Shown: positions 8,269 through 17,939 of the stretch, in pieces
How positions within the stretch are numbered: position 1 is the first letter of the stretch
Layout of the letters: each line of letters begins with the position of its first letter
Assembly: GCA_902492205.1 (NCBI GenBank)
Contig: CABUKU010000013.1
Coordinates: 1-64,000 of the forward strand
DNA: 64,000 nucleotides
Direction: 5' to 3'
Origin: an uncultured Bacteroides sp.
GTDB lineage: Bacteria; Bacteroidota; Bacteroidia; Bacteroidales; Bacteroidaceae
Program-made: the position numbers and the translations under genes
The notes under the pieces: generated by a model
What the model saw: only the letters and a program-made list of their open reading frames with translations
Database searches by the model: none
What the model was told of the DNA's origin: nothing

Positions 8269-10794
8269 ATGCTTGAACAAGACAGAATTATAAAGATTAA
8301 TATCGAGGAGGAAATGAAGTCATCGTACATCGACTACTCAATGTCAGTCATTGTATCGCGTGCCCTTCCGGATGTTAGAGATGGTTTTAAGCCGGTTCAT
8401 CGTAGAATATTGTTTGGAATGAACGAACTCGGCAATACTTCGGATAAACCTTATAAAAAATCTGCCAGAATCGTTGGTGAGGTACTGGGAAAGTACCACC
8501 CGCATGGAGACTCATCAGTATATGGCGCTATGGTCAGAATGGCTCAGGAATGGGCAATGCGTTATCCTTTAGTTGACGGACAGGGTAACTTTGGCTCTGT
8601 AGATGGCGATAGTCCTGCGGCAATGCGTTACACAGAAGCCCGTTTGAACAAGATGGGTGAAGCAATGATGCTGGATATAGATAAGGAAACAGTAGATTTC
8701 CAAAACAACTTCGATGATACATTGCAGGAGCCGACTGTGATGCCTACACGTATTCCAAATCTTTTGGTAAACGGTGCATCCGGTATTGCCGTAGGTATGG
8801 CAACTAATATGCCTCCTCATAATTTGTCTGAAGTTATCGATGCTTGTGATGCTTATTTGGATAACAAAGAAATCACAATAGAAGAGCTGATGCAATACGT
8901 AAAAGCTCCTGATTTCCCAACCGGTGGATATATATATGGTGTAAGTGGAGTTCGCGAAGCTTATTTGACCGGACGTGGAAGAGTGGTAATGAGAGCTAAG
9001 GCTGAAATTGAAACCGGAAATACTCATGACAAGATAGTTGTAACTGAAATACCTTATAATGTAAACAAGGCAGAGTTGATTAAATCAATAGCTGATTTTG
9101 CCAATGAAAAGAGAATAGAAGGTATTGCAAATGCAAATGATGAATCGGACCGTGAGGGTATGCGTATTGTTATTGACGTGAAACGTGATGCCAATGCGAA
9201 TGTTGTGTTGAACAAGTTGTTCAAAATGACCGCATTACAAACATCATTCGGTGTTAATAATATTGCTTTGGTACATGGACGTCCGAAGATGCTTAATTTG
9301 CGTGATTTGGTAATGTATTTCGTAGAACACAGACACGATGTGGTTATCCGTCGTACTCAATACGACTTGCGTAAAGCTAAAGAACGTGCTCATATTTTGG
9401 AAGGTTTGATTATTGCATCAGATAATATAGATGAAGTAATCAGAATTATTCGTGCGGCTAAAACTCCGAATGAAGCTATTGCAGGTTTGATAGAACGCTT
9501 CAATCTCAGTGAGATACAGTCGAGAGCAATTGTAGAAATGCGTCTTCGCCAGTTGACAGGTTTATTACAAGACCAGTTGCATGCTGAATACGAAGAGGTG
9601 ATGAAGATGATTGCTTATTATGAGGAAATTCTTTCAAATGATGAACTTTGTCGTAAAGTAATCAAGGATGAACTTTTAGAAATAAAGGATAGATTTGGAG
9701 ATGAACGCCGTTCTGAGATTGTTTATTCTTCAGAAGAGTTCAACCCGGAAGATTTTTATGCTGATGATCAAATGATTATCACTATTTCTCATATGGGATA
9801 TATTAAACGTACTCCGCTAAGTGAATTCCGTTCACAAAACCGTGGTGGAGTAGGCTCGAAAGGATCGGAAACACGTGATGAAGACTTTGTAGAACACATT
9901 TATCCTGCTACTATGCATAATACGATGATGTTCTTTACTCAAAAAGGTAAGTGTTATTGGTTAAAAGTGTATGAGATTCCGGAAGGAGCGAAAAATGCTA
10001 AAGGGCGCGCAATACAAAATCTCCTTAATATTGAATCGGATGATGCTGTAAATGCTTATCTTCGCGTAAAGAATCTTTCTGACCAAGAGTTTATAAATAA
10101 CCATTTCGTAGTATTCTGTACAAAGAATGGCGTGATAAAGAAAACTCGTTTGGAACAATATTCCCGTCCTCGTCAGAATGGTGTGAATGCAATTACTATT
10201 CGGGAAGACGATAGAGTAATTGAGGTTCGCATGACAAACGGTGATAATGAAATTATTATAGCAAACCGTAACGGTCGTGCAATTAGATTCCACGAAACAG
10301 CAGTGCGTGAAATGGGACGTACGGCAACAGGTGTTAGAGGCATGACTCTTGACGGAGGTGATGATGAAGTAATCGGAATGATTTGTATTAAAGATCCGGA
10401 AACGGAATCAATTATGGTTGTTTCTGAACAAGGATACGGAAAACGTTCTGATATTGAAGATTATCGTAAGACAAATAGAGGTGGTAAAGGTGTTAAAACA
10501 TTGAACATTACTGATAAAACAGGTAAGTTGGTAGCCATCAAGTCTGTTACAGACGAGAATGATTTGATGATTATTAATAAGTCTGGTATTACCATACGTT
10601 TGAAAGTTGCGGATGTGAGAATTATGGGACGTGCTACGCAAGGTGTACGCCTTATAAATCTGGACAAGCGCAATGACCAGATTGGTTCTGTATGTAAGGT
10701 TGCTTCTGAAAGTGATGAAGAAGCAGAAAATCAGGAGAATGAAGAAGGTCTTGAGAACGTAAGTGGAGTAGAAGATACTAATAACGAAGAATAG
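8269..10794 (+). CDS. gyrA: DNA gyrase subunit A
   Basis: Breakage-reunion subunit of the type IIA topoisomerase that introduces negative supercoils. The N-terminal winged-helix/tower part carries catalytic Tyr121 (AMRYTEARL), and the quinolone-determining segment HPHGDSSVYG spans about residues 77-86. Six C-terminal blades follow, with glycine-rich GyrA-box-like segments (NRGGVGSKG, NRGGKGVK). The acidic tail (EDTNNEE) is usual. The length of 841 aa is normal. The residue at the E. coli Asp87 position is Gly86, with Ser82 retained. A TPR lipoprotein-like gene follows after 42 bp and may be co-transcribed. Confidence 0.98.
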   Translation: MLEQDRIIKINIEEEMKSSYIDYSMSVIVSRALPDVRDGFKPVHRRILFGMNELGNTSDKPYKKSARIVGEVLGKYHPHGDSSVYGAMVRMAQEWAMRYPLVDGQGNFGSVDGDSPAAMRYTEARLNKMGEAMMLDIDKETVDFQNNFDDTLQEPTVMPTRIPNLLVNGASGIAVGMATNMPPHNLSEVIDACDAYLDNKEITIEELMQYVKAPDFPTGGYIYGVSGVREAYLTGRGRVVMRAKAEIETGNTHDKIVVTEIPYNVNKAELIKSIADFANEKRIEGIANANDESDREGMRIVIDVKRDANANVVLNKLFKMTALQTSFGVNNIALVHGRPKMLNLRDLVMYFVEHRHDVVIRRTQYDLRKAKERAHILEGLIIASDNIDEVIRIIRAAKTPNEAIAGLIERFNLSEIQSRAIVEMRLRQLTGLLQDQLHAEYEEVMKMIAYYEEILSNDELCRKVIKDELLEIKDRFGDERRSEIVYSSEEFNPEDFYADDQMIITISHMGYIKRTPLSEFRSQNRGGVGSKGSETRDEDFVEHIYPATMHNTMMFFTQKGKCYWLKVYEIPEGAKNAKGRAIQNLLNIESDDAVNAYLRVKNLSDQEFINNHFVVFCTKNGVIKKTRLEQYSRPRQNGVNAITIREDDRVIEVRMTNGDNEIIIANRNGRAIRFHETAVREMGRTATGVRGMTLDGGDDEVIGMICIKDPETESIMVVSEQGYGKRSDIEDYRKTNRGGKGVKTLNITDKTGKLVAIKSVTDENDLMIINKSGITIRLKVADVRIMGRATQGVRLINLDKRNDQIGSVCKVASESDEEAENQENEEGLENVSGVEDTNNEE

Positions 10795-10836
10795 AGAGAA
10801 AAATAAATAAGTATTACAAATTAATCTACAACGATC

Positions 10837-12048
10837 ATGAAAAGAGTATTATTTTCAATGGTTTTGTTAATGGTAGCCGGTTTTTCTTTTGCACAGGTTA
10901 AAAGTGTAAAGGAAGCAAAAGCTATTGCTGAAGAAGCAAAACCTGATTTCGCTAAAGCACAGCAGTTAATAAATGAAGCATTAGTAAATCCTGAAACAAA
11001 GGATGATGCTAATACTTGGAATACTGCAGGTCTTGTTCAAAAGAAGATCAATGAAAAGGAGAATGAGAAAGCGTATTTAAGACAGCCTTATGATACGGCT
11101 AAATCATTTAATAGCCTTTATAATATGTTTGAGTATTTCTTGAAATGTGATGAATTAGAGCAAATTCCCAATGAAAAAGGAAAAATCAAATTTAAATACA
11201 GAAAAGGCAATGCTTCAACTATGCTTATGGAACGTCCTAATTTGATTAATGGTGGTATCTATTTTTTCAATCAGGATAATAACAAAGATGCATTCAAGTT
11301 CTTTGCTATGTATATAGATGCAGCAAAAAGCAAAATGTTAGAAAAAGAGGATTTGATGAATAAAGATACTCTTTTGACTCAGATTGCTTATTATGCAACT
11401 TTAGCTGCTTCAAAAGATGAAAATTATCAAGCTGTTTTGAAATATGCTCCAATAGCAGCGAAAGATAAAGAATCAGGCAAATATGGAATGGAATTCCTAG
11501 CAGGTGCTTATAAGGCTTTGAATGATACTACTAACTGGATTTCTACATTGAAAGAGGGTATTCAGATGTATCCTGATTATTCGTTCTTCTTTGGTCATTT
11601 AGTTGATTATTATAGCAATACAGGTAAATTTGATGAAGCTATGATATTTGCTGATGATATGATTGCTAAAGATCCTACTAATCCTTTCTTCTTGTATGTA
11701 AAAGGGTATTTGTATCAGAATATGAAGGATTATGATAATGCTATTAAATTTTATAAGAAAACAGTAGAAGCGGATCCAAATTATGCTGAAGCATATTCTA
11801 ATTTAGGTCTTGTCTATTGTACACAAGGTTTGGACTATACTGAGAAGGTAACTACTGATTTCAATGATCCTTCTTATGCAGCAGAACAAGCTAAGATCAA
11901 AAAGTTCTATGAAGAAGCAAGACCTTATTATGAAAAAGCAAGAGCTTTGAAACCTGATCAAAGAGATTTGTGGTTGAATGGTCTTTATACTATTTACTAT
12001 AAATTGAATCTTCCGGAATTTGATGAGATTGAAAAACTTATGCAATAA
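10837..12048 (+). CDS. Secreted tetratricopeptide-repeat protein
   Basis: A signal peptide (MKRVLFSMVLLMVAGFSFA) directs export to the periplasm or outer membrane. The mature part is helical with TPR motifs. Clear repeats lie in the C-terminal half, for example around residues 270-320, where the PNYAEAYSNLGLVYCTQG pattern is typical. It resembles the TPR proteins often found behind gyrA in Bacteroidales, probably a scaffold with no enzymatic motif. It sits 42 bp behind gyrA without an obvious terminator between them, and a strong terminator follows. The function is unknown. Confidence 0.8.
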   Translation: MKRVLFSMVLLMVAGFSFAQVKSVKEAKAIAEEAKPDFAKAQQLINEALVNPETKDDANTWNTAGLVQKKINEKENEKAYLRQPYDTAKSFNSLYNMFEYFLKCDELEQIPNEKGKIKFKYRKGNASTMLMERPNLINGGIYFFNQDNNKDAFKFFAMYIDAAKSKMLEKEDLMNKDTLLTQIAYYATLAASKDENYQAVLKYAPIAAKDKESGKYGMEFLAGAYKALNDTTNWISTLKEGIQMYPDYSFFFGHLVDYYSNTGKFDEAMIFADDMIAKDPTNPFFLYVKGYLYQNMKDYDNAIKFYKKTVEADPNYAEAYSNLGLVYCTQGLDYTEKVTTDFNDPSYAAEQAKIKKFYEEARPYYEKARALKPDQRDLWLNGLYTIYYKLNLPEFDEIEKLMQ

Positions 12049-12066
12049 GAAGAAAAGAACTTGATA

Positions 12067-12105
12067 TAAAATAAAGACCAACCATTATGGTTGGTCTTTA
12101 TTTTA
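12067..12105 (+). terminator. Bidirectional terminator between convergent genes
   Basis: A perfect 18-bp stem (12067-12084 with 12088-12105) and 3-nt loop has A-rich and T-rich sides, so it can stop the TPR gene (plus) and the universal stress gene (minus). Confidence 0.9.
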
Positions 12106-12171
12106 TAGAATTAATTATTAAACATAATGTGGATTATAGAATTAATTAGAATCTAATATAAAAGAGTTAAT

Positions 12172-13290
12172 TTACCCATTAATAACTAATAATGGTGTAT
12201 CAGTATGAAAAATCATTTTACGTGCAATGCCCGGATTAAACAGTCTGGCGAAAATATTTCTTCTATATGATGTTATTGTAATAACATCAATATGTTTTTC
12301 TTTAATATATTGGTCGAAATTACTCAGGATATTATCTTCTTTAACCACATCATATGACATTTCTAATTTAGGATATTGTTTCTGGAAATAATCTTTAATT
12401 CCTGCAAGTTTTATTTCATTCCAAGTATCTTTTACTTCAGCCAGATGAATAAGAGATACTGAGAAATTAAATGGCTTAAAAGATTTTATTAATGAGTCAA
12501 ATGCTATAAGGTCACGTTGATCGAAATTAGTAACAAAAGCTATTCTTTTTACTTCCTCAAATGTTTTAAATGGAGTGTTTTCTGGTACTGCAAATACTGT
12601 ATGCTTACTTCTTTCAATGACTTCGGCAGTCACACTACCAATCAAATCAATGTCTTTTTGGTCTTTGCCACGAGTTCCCATTATAATGATCTGAGGATCA
12701 TGTGATTTAGCATATCTTATAATTTCTTCTTCTGGTATTCCATCTCTTAGTTTACAAGTAAATTTGATATTAGGAAATACACCAGCTTCTATTTTTTCTT
12801 TTATTTTATTAGATAGATTATTTAGGTCTGTATGTACCCTTTGGATTGTATTTTGTACTGTTTCATCTTCAACTATTTGATAATTAAAGACATCTCCATA
12901 AGGTAGTGATGATGCATATATTGGAGTAAAATAAACATGTAAAAGAACAACTTCTGCATCAAGTTCTTTGGCAAAATTGAAACCAAATTCACAAGCTTGC
13001 ATTGAATAATCAGAAAAGTCAACCGGAATTAAGATTTTTCTTTTCTGACCTTCCTCTTTTTTATCCTTCTCTCCTACATCACTGGATAGCCATGCAGAAC
13101 TTTCTATTATTTTCAGAGCTTGAGGTAGATCACTTTCTTTAATTCTAACCCTGACTCCAGATGAAACAACGGGTTGAATGAGGTTAACATTATGAATATA
13201 AGCTTCAATACCTTCATTTTCGAGCACATTTTTTAGAATTTGTGCTTTGGCATACGTTAATATTGCCAGAGTTACTAATTTATCTTCCAT
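12172..13290 (-). CDS. Universal stress protein with N-terminal DUF2007 and two Usp domains
   Basis: Residues 1-68 form a DUF2007-type signal-transducing domain (LKNVLENEGIEAYI pattern). A first Usp domain starts at KRKILIPVDFSDYS and carries the ATP-binding glycine pattern (GTRGKDQKDIDLIGSVTAEVI). A second Usp domain follows in which that glycine motif is not recognisable (SYRRNIFARLFNPGIARKM). One ATP-competent and one degenerate Usp domain in a single chain would form an intramolecular pseudodimer. At 372 aa it is longer than the usual single-domain UspA. It may be co-transcribed with the upstream HTH-like gene, although a terminator lies between them. The stress it senses is not indicated. 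Confidence 0.85.
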   Translation of the reverse strand: MEDKLVTLAILTYAKAQILKNVLENEGIEAYIHNVNLIQPVVSSGVRVRIKESDLPQALKIIESSAWLSSDVGEKDKKEEGQKRKILIPVDFSDYSMQACEFGFNFAKELDAEVVLLHVYFTPIYASSLPYGDVFNYQIVEDETVQNTIQRVHTDLNNLSNKIKEKIEAGVFPNIKFTCKLRDGIPEEEIIRYAKSHDPQIIIMGTRGKDQKDIDLIGSVTAEVIERSKHTVFAVPENTPFKTFEEVKRIAFVTNFDQRDLIAFDSLIKSFKPFNFSVSLIHLAEVKDTWNEIKLAGIKDYFQKQYPKLEMSYDVVKEDNILSNFDQYIKEKHIDVITITSYRRNIFARLFNPGIARKMIFHTDTPLLVING

Positions 13291-13321
13291 TTTATTCTGA
13301 TTTTAAATCTTGAATGAAAAC

Positions 13322-13358
13322 AAAAAATCCCAATTGAATGTTTTTCAATCGGGATTTT
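13322..13358 (-). terminator. Intrinsic terminator of the small HTH-like gene
   Basis: A 14-bp stem (13324-13337 with 13345-13358, one wobble on the minus strand) is followed by T residues directly after the stop codon of the 96-aa gene. Confidence 0.8.
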
Positions 13359-13368
13359 CATTTTATAT

Positions 13369-13659
13369 TTAAACTTGCGCCTCGGTAGCTTGCTCAACTT
13401 GATGATTTGCGTTTATTTCATCTAATATTTTTAAAGCCTGATCTAGAACAGTAGTATCATCAAGCATTACTAAACCACCATCCGGACCCGGCTCTAGATG
13501 TATTCCGACACTTTTCCCCTCCTTGAAATTATGTCCGCCAAAGAAATTGCGAACAGTATCTACATGTAAACCAAGTTCATCTGCTATTCTATGCATGCTA
13601 CCGCTGGGCAATGAATCTTTAATCTTACGAAGTTCATTGAAAGTTATTGTTCTATTCAT
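13369..13659 (-). CDS. Small putative DNA-binding (HTH-like) protein
   Basis: A 96-aa protein. Residues 5-45 read as a helix-turn-helix of the kind that tests each step of a non-canonical HTH (SGSMHRIADELGLHVDTVRNFFG). The middle is glycine-rich (EPGPDGGLVMLDDTTVL) and the C-terminal helix acidic. Similar small proteins annotated as DNA-binding are common in Bacteroidales, but I know of no assigned target. It has its own terminator, and a 120-bp A-rich region upstream separates it from the PAP2 gene. The DNA-binding call is inferred from the HTH-like pattern only. Confidence 0.6.
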   Translation of the reverse strand: MNRTITFNELRKIKDSLPSGSMHRIADELGLHVDTVRNFFGGHNFKEGKSVGIHLEPGPDGGLVMLDDTTVLDQALKILDEINANHQVEQATEAQV

Positions 13660-13781
13660 GATATGTAAAATTTATGGTTAATAAATAAGTGATTTGATTA
13701 TCACGCTATAAACTTAAACAAAAAAAAGAACAAAACAAATTTTTTACAGCTTATTTTTTATAAAACTAGATTAATTGATTA

Positions 13782-14495
13782 TTATAAGAGTTTGTAATAA
13801 TAAGAAGTGATTCCAATGATCATAATTACAAAAAAGATGAGGTATAATGTTGCAAGTAAGATATTTATATCAGAAATTAAGTAACCACTTGAAGTGTAAT
13901 TATCTGAAATTTTGTAGATACTTTTCTTGGTGAAGCATTTACTTAAGTATCTGTATAATAAGTAAATGAGATAACCACATAAACATCCGAGAATGCTACC
14001 ACAAAGAATATCACCAGTAAAATGTACTCCTAAATATATTCTGGAATATGAATTGAGTATTGCCCATAATAATAATGACAACGTTAGTTCTTTCTTTTTC
14101 AGCAGTAAAGAAACGAAAGTAAATATTCCAAACGAGTTAGCTGCGTGGCTTGATATAAAACCGTATGCTCCTCCCCTATACCCATTAACAATATCAACCA
14201 AATACATTATTTCAGGATCTTGAGTGGGACGGAACCGTTTGAAAAAAGGCTTAAAGAAACCAGATGATATTCTATCACATAGGAATATAACTAATGCAAT
14301 CATTAATAGAATCAGTAAAGTTTCTTTTAACTTGTTGTTTTTGATGAGAACATACAATAACATCATGGCTAAAGGAATCCATATAATGGTACTGGTATAT
14401 ATCCACATAAAACCATCCCAAAATGTAGAGTTACTCCCGTTTAAAGCTAAAAATACATGTTTGTCGTATTCAATGAGTTGTTGTATATTTATCAT
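13782..14495 (-). CDS. PAP2-family membrane phosphatase
   Basis: Membrane-bound acid phosphatase of the PAP2 superfamily, likely acting on undecaprenyl-PP, phosphatidylglycerol-P or a similar lipid phosphate. The three signature blocks are present: KPFFKRFRPTQDP (Lys, Arg-Pro), SSHAANSFG in place of the more usual PSGH, and SRIYLGVHFTGD with the catalytic His and Asp. Five or six hydrophobic helices are visible in 237 aa. It follows batE after 20 bp on the same strand and may be the distal gene of the bat operon. The substrate cannot be assigned. Confidence 0.85.
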   Translation of the reverse strand: MINIQQLIEYDKHVFLALNGSNSTFWDGFMWIYTSTIIWIPLAMMLLYVLIKNNKLKETLLILLMIALVIFLCDRISSGFFKPFFKRFRPTQDPEIMYLVDIVNGYRGGAYGFISSHAANSFGIFTFVSLLLKKKELTLSLLLWAILNSYSRIYLGVHFTGDILCGSILGCLCGYLIYLLYRYLSKCFTKKSIYKISDNYTSSGYLISDINILLATLYLIFFVIMIIGITSYYYKLL

Positions 14496-14515
14496 AGTAG
14501 TTATTTACGGGTTAA

Positions 14516-15334
14516 TCAAATTATCTCAATTACATTTGCAGGAACCCATCCCACATTCCCGTCTTCCAATTTTATTTCTTTCCATTCTTTCATAGAATTA
14601 TCCGTCACTTGTACTTTCCGTCCTTCATGTAGGATAAATAAGTCAGTACCACTTTCATTCGGTGTACTTTTAACAGTTACACTTGGATTAATAACAATGG
14701 CATTTGTTCTGTTAATTAAAGAATCTTTTTGCTGGGAAGCAAATATATTTGTCAGTACAACAAAGATAAATAGTACTATAGAGCTGATAAATCCGATTTT
14801 CTTTATAAGAAGCTTTTTTCCAAATATAAAAACTGATAAGCTCATAATTAATAAGATAAAGAATGTGATTCCTAATTTAGACCATGCATTAACTCCCATA
14901 TAGTTGATAAGAGATTTAATCCATGTCACAAAAAAAACTTCCGGTACAGGTTCTACTTTATCCACTGTTTTGCTCCTTGCTAAATCCAAATTAAAACGAA
15001 TATCGTTATCACCTGGTTTAAGTAGTAATGCACGTTCATAATTTAAAATAGCTTTAGCAATATTGTCTGCTTTATAATAGCTGTTACCTAAATTATAATA
15101 TAGATCAGCAGATTCACCTTGCTGAAGTAAATCTTCATATATTTGAATGGCTGATACATAATCATTCTTTGCATAAGCACTATCACCAGTCGCTTTTGTA
15201 GTTTCTCCAGCTTTTACAGTAGAAAACTCATTTTTATGTGACACAGTGCCTACAGTATCAATAGCTAATGAATCCTGTCCAAAAGAAATAGTGGAATATA
15301 TAAGTCCTAATGCTAAAAATAATGTCTTTTTCAT
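14516..15334 (-). CDS. batE: Aerotolerance protein BatE (TPR and SH3 domains)
   Basis: Last canonical gene of the Bacteroides aerotolerance operon. It has a signal peptide (cleavage near FG-Q), two TPR units (residues about 50-115, SADLYYNLGNSYYKADNIAKAI), two membrane helices (about 135-190) and a C-terminal bacterial SH3 domain (about 210-272) ending in the GNVGWVPANVIEII pattern. In this family the bat genes affect survival under oxygen stress, but the molecular role is unsettled. It is 17 bp from batD. Confidence 0.9.
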   Translation of the reverse strand: MKKTLFLALGLIYSTISFGQDSLAIDTVGTVSHKNEFSTVKAGETTKATGDSAYAKNDYVSAIQIYEDLLQQGESADLYYNLGNSYYKADNIAKAILNYERALLLKPGDNDIRFNLDLARSKTVDKVEPVPEVFFVTWIKSLINYMGVNAWSKLGITFFILLIMSLSVFIFGKKLLIKKIGFISSIVLFIFVVLTNIFASQQKDSLINRTNAIVINPSVTVKSTPNESGTDLFILHEGRKVQVTDNSMKEWKEIKLEDGNVGWVPANVIEII

Positions 15335-15351
15335 CTTGTAATCTATTTCTG

Positions 15352-17187
15352 TTAATGTTTAATAGAATTCTCCATTTTACTCATTACATCTATGGCAGAG
15401 GAATATACATTATCCATGGCTGCATTTTCATCTCCCGGAGCATATCTTGCAAATTCACATTGATTTAAAGCTTCGATAAACTCTTTAATCAAATCTGCCT
15501 GAACACCATATTTATTTAGTTCATATTCTATATTATCTTTAGACAACTTAGATACAGGAATGTTCAGCTTATCACTGATATATCCCCACAAAGCCCTCAT
15601 GACTTCATCATAGAACTGATCTTTCTTATTTTCTGCCAATAGTTTTCCGGCAAGTTTCATACGTTTAGTTGCTACTTTGTTAGCTTTTTTGGTTCGAACT
15701 TTTGCGACATTGGCATTTTCAATAGCTTGCTTTCTGTAAATTATGACAAATACTATAAATAAGCAGAAAGGTATGATGTACCATAAGTAATATGCCAAAG
15801 AACCAAATAAGAAATTACCTTTGGGAGTTAATGCCGTATCACCCATTTTAATGAAACGTATATCGTTTCCTAATACTTTCAGATCTTCTTTATTGGTGAA
15901 GTTTGCTATAACCTGATCAGCATTTCCTGCTCCTTTCTCAACCTTCACTTCATATTCTTCGGTTTTCAGTGTTTTATAACTTTTAGTTTTTAAATCGAAA
16001 TAAGAGAAATCGACAGAAGGAATCTTATAAGTACCGGCACTACGAGGTACTGCTAGATATTCGATTACTTTGCTTCCGGATAAACCTTCCTTGGTCAGTG
16101 AGAATTTATTATCCACTTTTGGATCATATGTCTCAAAATCTTTAGGAAAAGCTACTTCAGGGTTATTTATAAGTTTCAGGTTACCAACTCCGGAGATTAT
16201 TAATTTTACAGTTAGTGCATCATTTGTTTTAAGTTCTTTGGTATTTATGGAAGAACTGATAGAGAACTCTCCTACTCCACCCGAGAAATTTGCAGGTTTT
16301 CCCGAAGGTAATTGCATAACGTTTACTGTTACTTTAGGAGTTGCTACAGTTTTTTTAATTTCTACATAATTTGAACCTCCATTAAAAAACGCATCGAATG
16401 GATCATCTGAAGCAACAGCTTTAGCAACTACAATAACAAATTTGGCAGGATCAATTTCCAATTTACCACTTTGTTGTGGAAAAAGGACAAATTGACGATA
16501 AACAATCGTTTGATAGTTACGTCCGTTGTAATGTTCTAAAGAAGCCTGTTTTTTCTGGGGTAAATCTACTTCTTGAGAATGGAATCCTTTAAAATCAGGC
16601 ATCTTAGCATCATCTAAACCCGCTATATTGACTAATGTATATATTTTGTAAGTTAATAATAGGGCTTCCTGCTCATACACATTGGTTTTACTTACATTTG
16701 CGGTAACAAATAAATCATTGCTGGATATACTGTTACCGGATGATGCTTGTGAAGGTCTTCCGGCAGAAGAATTTTGTCTGCTTCCATTATTACTATTTCC
16801 ACTAGCTTGATCAGGAGGGAGGACTTTAATTTTTACGGAATTTGAAGTAGAAGCTTTGCCATTAATAACAGCCGTAGCACCGGGTACAGTAAAAGTACCT
16901 TGTTTATCAGCCATTAAAATGTAAGTGTATGTAACACTACTGTTTGATACTCCATTGATAATCGTTTGACTAAAAGAACGGTTAGGTCCCATTAAAACAT
17001 CGAAATCCTTAATAGATGGAGCTCGGAAATCTCTAATGTTCTGTGTATTTACAGTATAGGTTAGTTTAAATTGATCTCCACTTGCTACTGCTTCGGGAGC
17101 ATTTGCAACAAAAGAAGCTTTATCATCTGCCGAAACCTTGGCACCGGCTATAATTAGAATTATAAATAAGAAAATTAGTTTCCTCAT
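15352..17187 (-). CDS. batD: Aerotolerance protein BatD
   Basis: Envelope protein of 611 aa with a signal peptide (1-20), an extracytoplasmic BatD region of repeated beta-rich modules, a Ser/Asn-rich linker near residues 128-155, and a single membrane helix near residue 470 (LAYYLWYIIPFCLFIVFVII). A charged cytoplasmic tail follows. It is the presumed periplasmic partner of the VWA proteins BatA and BatB. It is co-directional with batC upstream (34-bp gap) and batE downstream. Confidence 0.9.
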   Translation of the reverse strand: MRKLIFLFIILIIAGAKVSADDKASFVANAPEAVASGDQFKLTYTVNTQNIRDFRAPSIKDFDVLMGPNRSFSQTIINGVSNSSVTYTYILMADKQGTFTVPGATAVINGKASTSNSVKIKVLPPDQASGNSNNGSRQNSSAGRPSQASSGNSISSNDLFVTANVSKTNVYEQEALLLTYKIYTLVNIAGLDDAKMPDFKGFHSQEVDLPQKKQASLEHYNGRNYQTIVYRQFVLFPQQSGKLEIDPAKFVIVVAKAVASDDPFDAFFNGGSNYVEIKKTVATPKVTVNVMQLPSGKPANFSGGVGEFSISSSINTKELKTNDALTVKLIISGVGNLKLINNPEVAFPKDFETYDPKVDNKFSLTKEGLSGSKVIEYLAVPRSAGTYKIPSVDFSYFDLKTKSYKTLKTEEYEVKVEKGAGNADQVIANFTNKEDLKVLGNDIRFIKMGDTALTPKGNFLFGSLAYYLWYIIPFCLFIVFVIIYRKQAIENANVAKVRTKKANKVATKRMKLAGKLLAENKKDQFYDEVMRALWGYISDKLNIPVSKLSKDNIEYELNKYGVQADLIKEFIEALNQCEFARYAPGDENAAMDNVYSSAIDVMSKMENSIKH

Positions 17188-17221
17188 CTTTTTGTCTTTT
17201 TAATCATCAATAGTTTAATAA

Positions 17222-17932
17222 TTACCAGTCTTTGTCCAGTTTAACACCTTGTACCTGTTGCATCTTTTTAACTTTGTCCTGCACATCTTTTTCATCTTGC
17301 ATTACTGAGTTAAGCAACTGCTGGGCATTTTCCTTAGACATTTCATTCTCTTTTGGCTGTTGTGGCTTAGGAGGTTGTTGTTGCTGATCTTTCTTTTGAT
17401 CCTTATTTTGTTCTTGTTCTTTTTGTTGTTGATCTTTCTGTTGCTGATCCTGGTTTTGATTATTGTCCTGGTTCTGTTGGTCTTGTTGCTGATCTTTCAA
17501 TAATTTCTGTGCCAGTGCAAGATTATATCTCGTTTCATCATCTTTAGGATTATTTCTCAAAGCTTGTTTATATGCCTCAATACATTGTGGGTATTGTTGC
17601 GATGCTTGTAAAATAACTCCCATATTATGGTATATCTTAGCTAATTTTGTTTTGTTCTTTTCTACCTTTGAAGCAGCATCATATTGTTCCATTGCCTCTT
17701 TCAATTTTTGTTGTTGAGACAAACTTAATCCTAAATTATAAATAGCTTCGGTTGATTTAGGATTTGCATCCAATGCTTTTCTATAATCAACTTCGGCCTT
17801 AACATATAAACTGTCATTATATAATTTATTACCGTGACGAAGGTATTCTCTTTCGTTTTTCTGTGCAAAAGTAATATTTGCCAGAAGAAGAAAAACCAAA
17901 AGTACAATATATTTCATTCTTGACATATTCAT
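17222..17932 (-). CDS. batC: Aerotolerance protein BatC (TPR protein)
   Basis: Signal peptide (an alternative start at Met6, MKYIVLL, would also serve), then two or three TPR units (about residues 30-145, STEAIYNLGLSLSQQQKL). A strongly Gln/Lys/Asp-rich low-complexity tract (about 150-195) follows. The tract is typical of BatC and makes its exact length variable between strains. It lies 8 bp from batB. It probably provides a protein-interaction scaffold in the Bat complex. Confidence 0.88.
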   Translation of the reverse strand: MNMSRMKYIVLLVFLLLANITFAQKNEREYLRHGNKLYNDSLYVKAEVDYRKALDANPKSTEAIYNLGLSLSQQQKLKEAMEQYDAASKVEKNKTKLAKIYHNMGVILQASQQYPQCIEAYKQALRNNPKDDETRYNLALAQKLLKDQQQDQQNQDNNQNQDQQQKDQQQKEQEQNKDQKKDQQQQPPKPQQPKENEMSKENAQQLLNSVMQDEKDVQDKVKKMQQVQGVKLDKDW

Positions 17933-17939
17933 AGATTAC

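Noticed and set aside
13745..13781. Terminator behind the PAP2/bat unit
   Set aside because: The downstream sequence is A/T-rich but lacks a stem of more than a few base pairs, so none was called.
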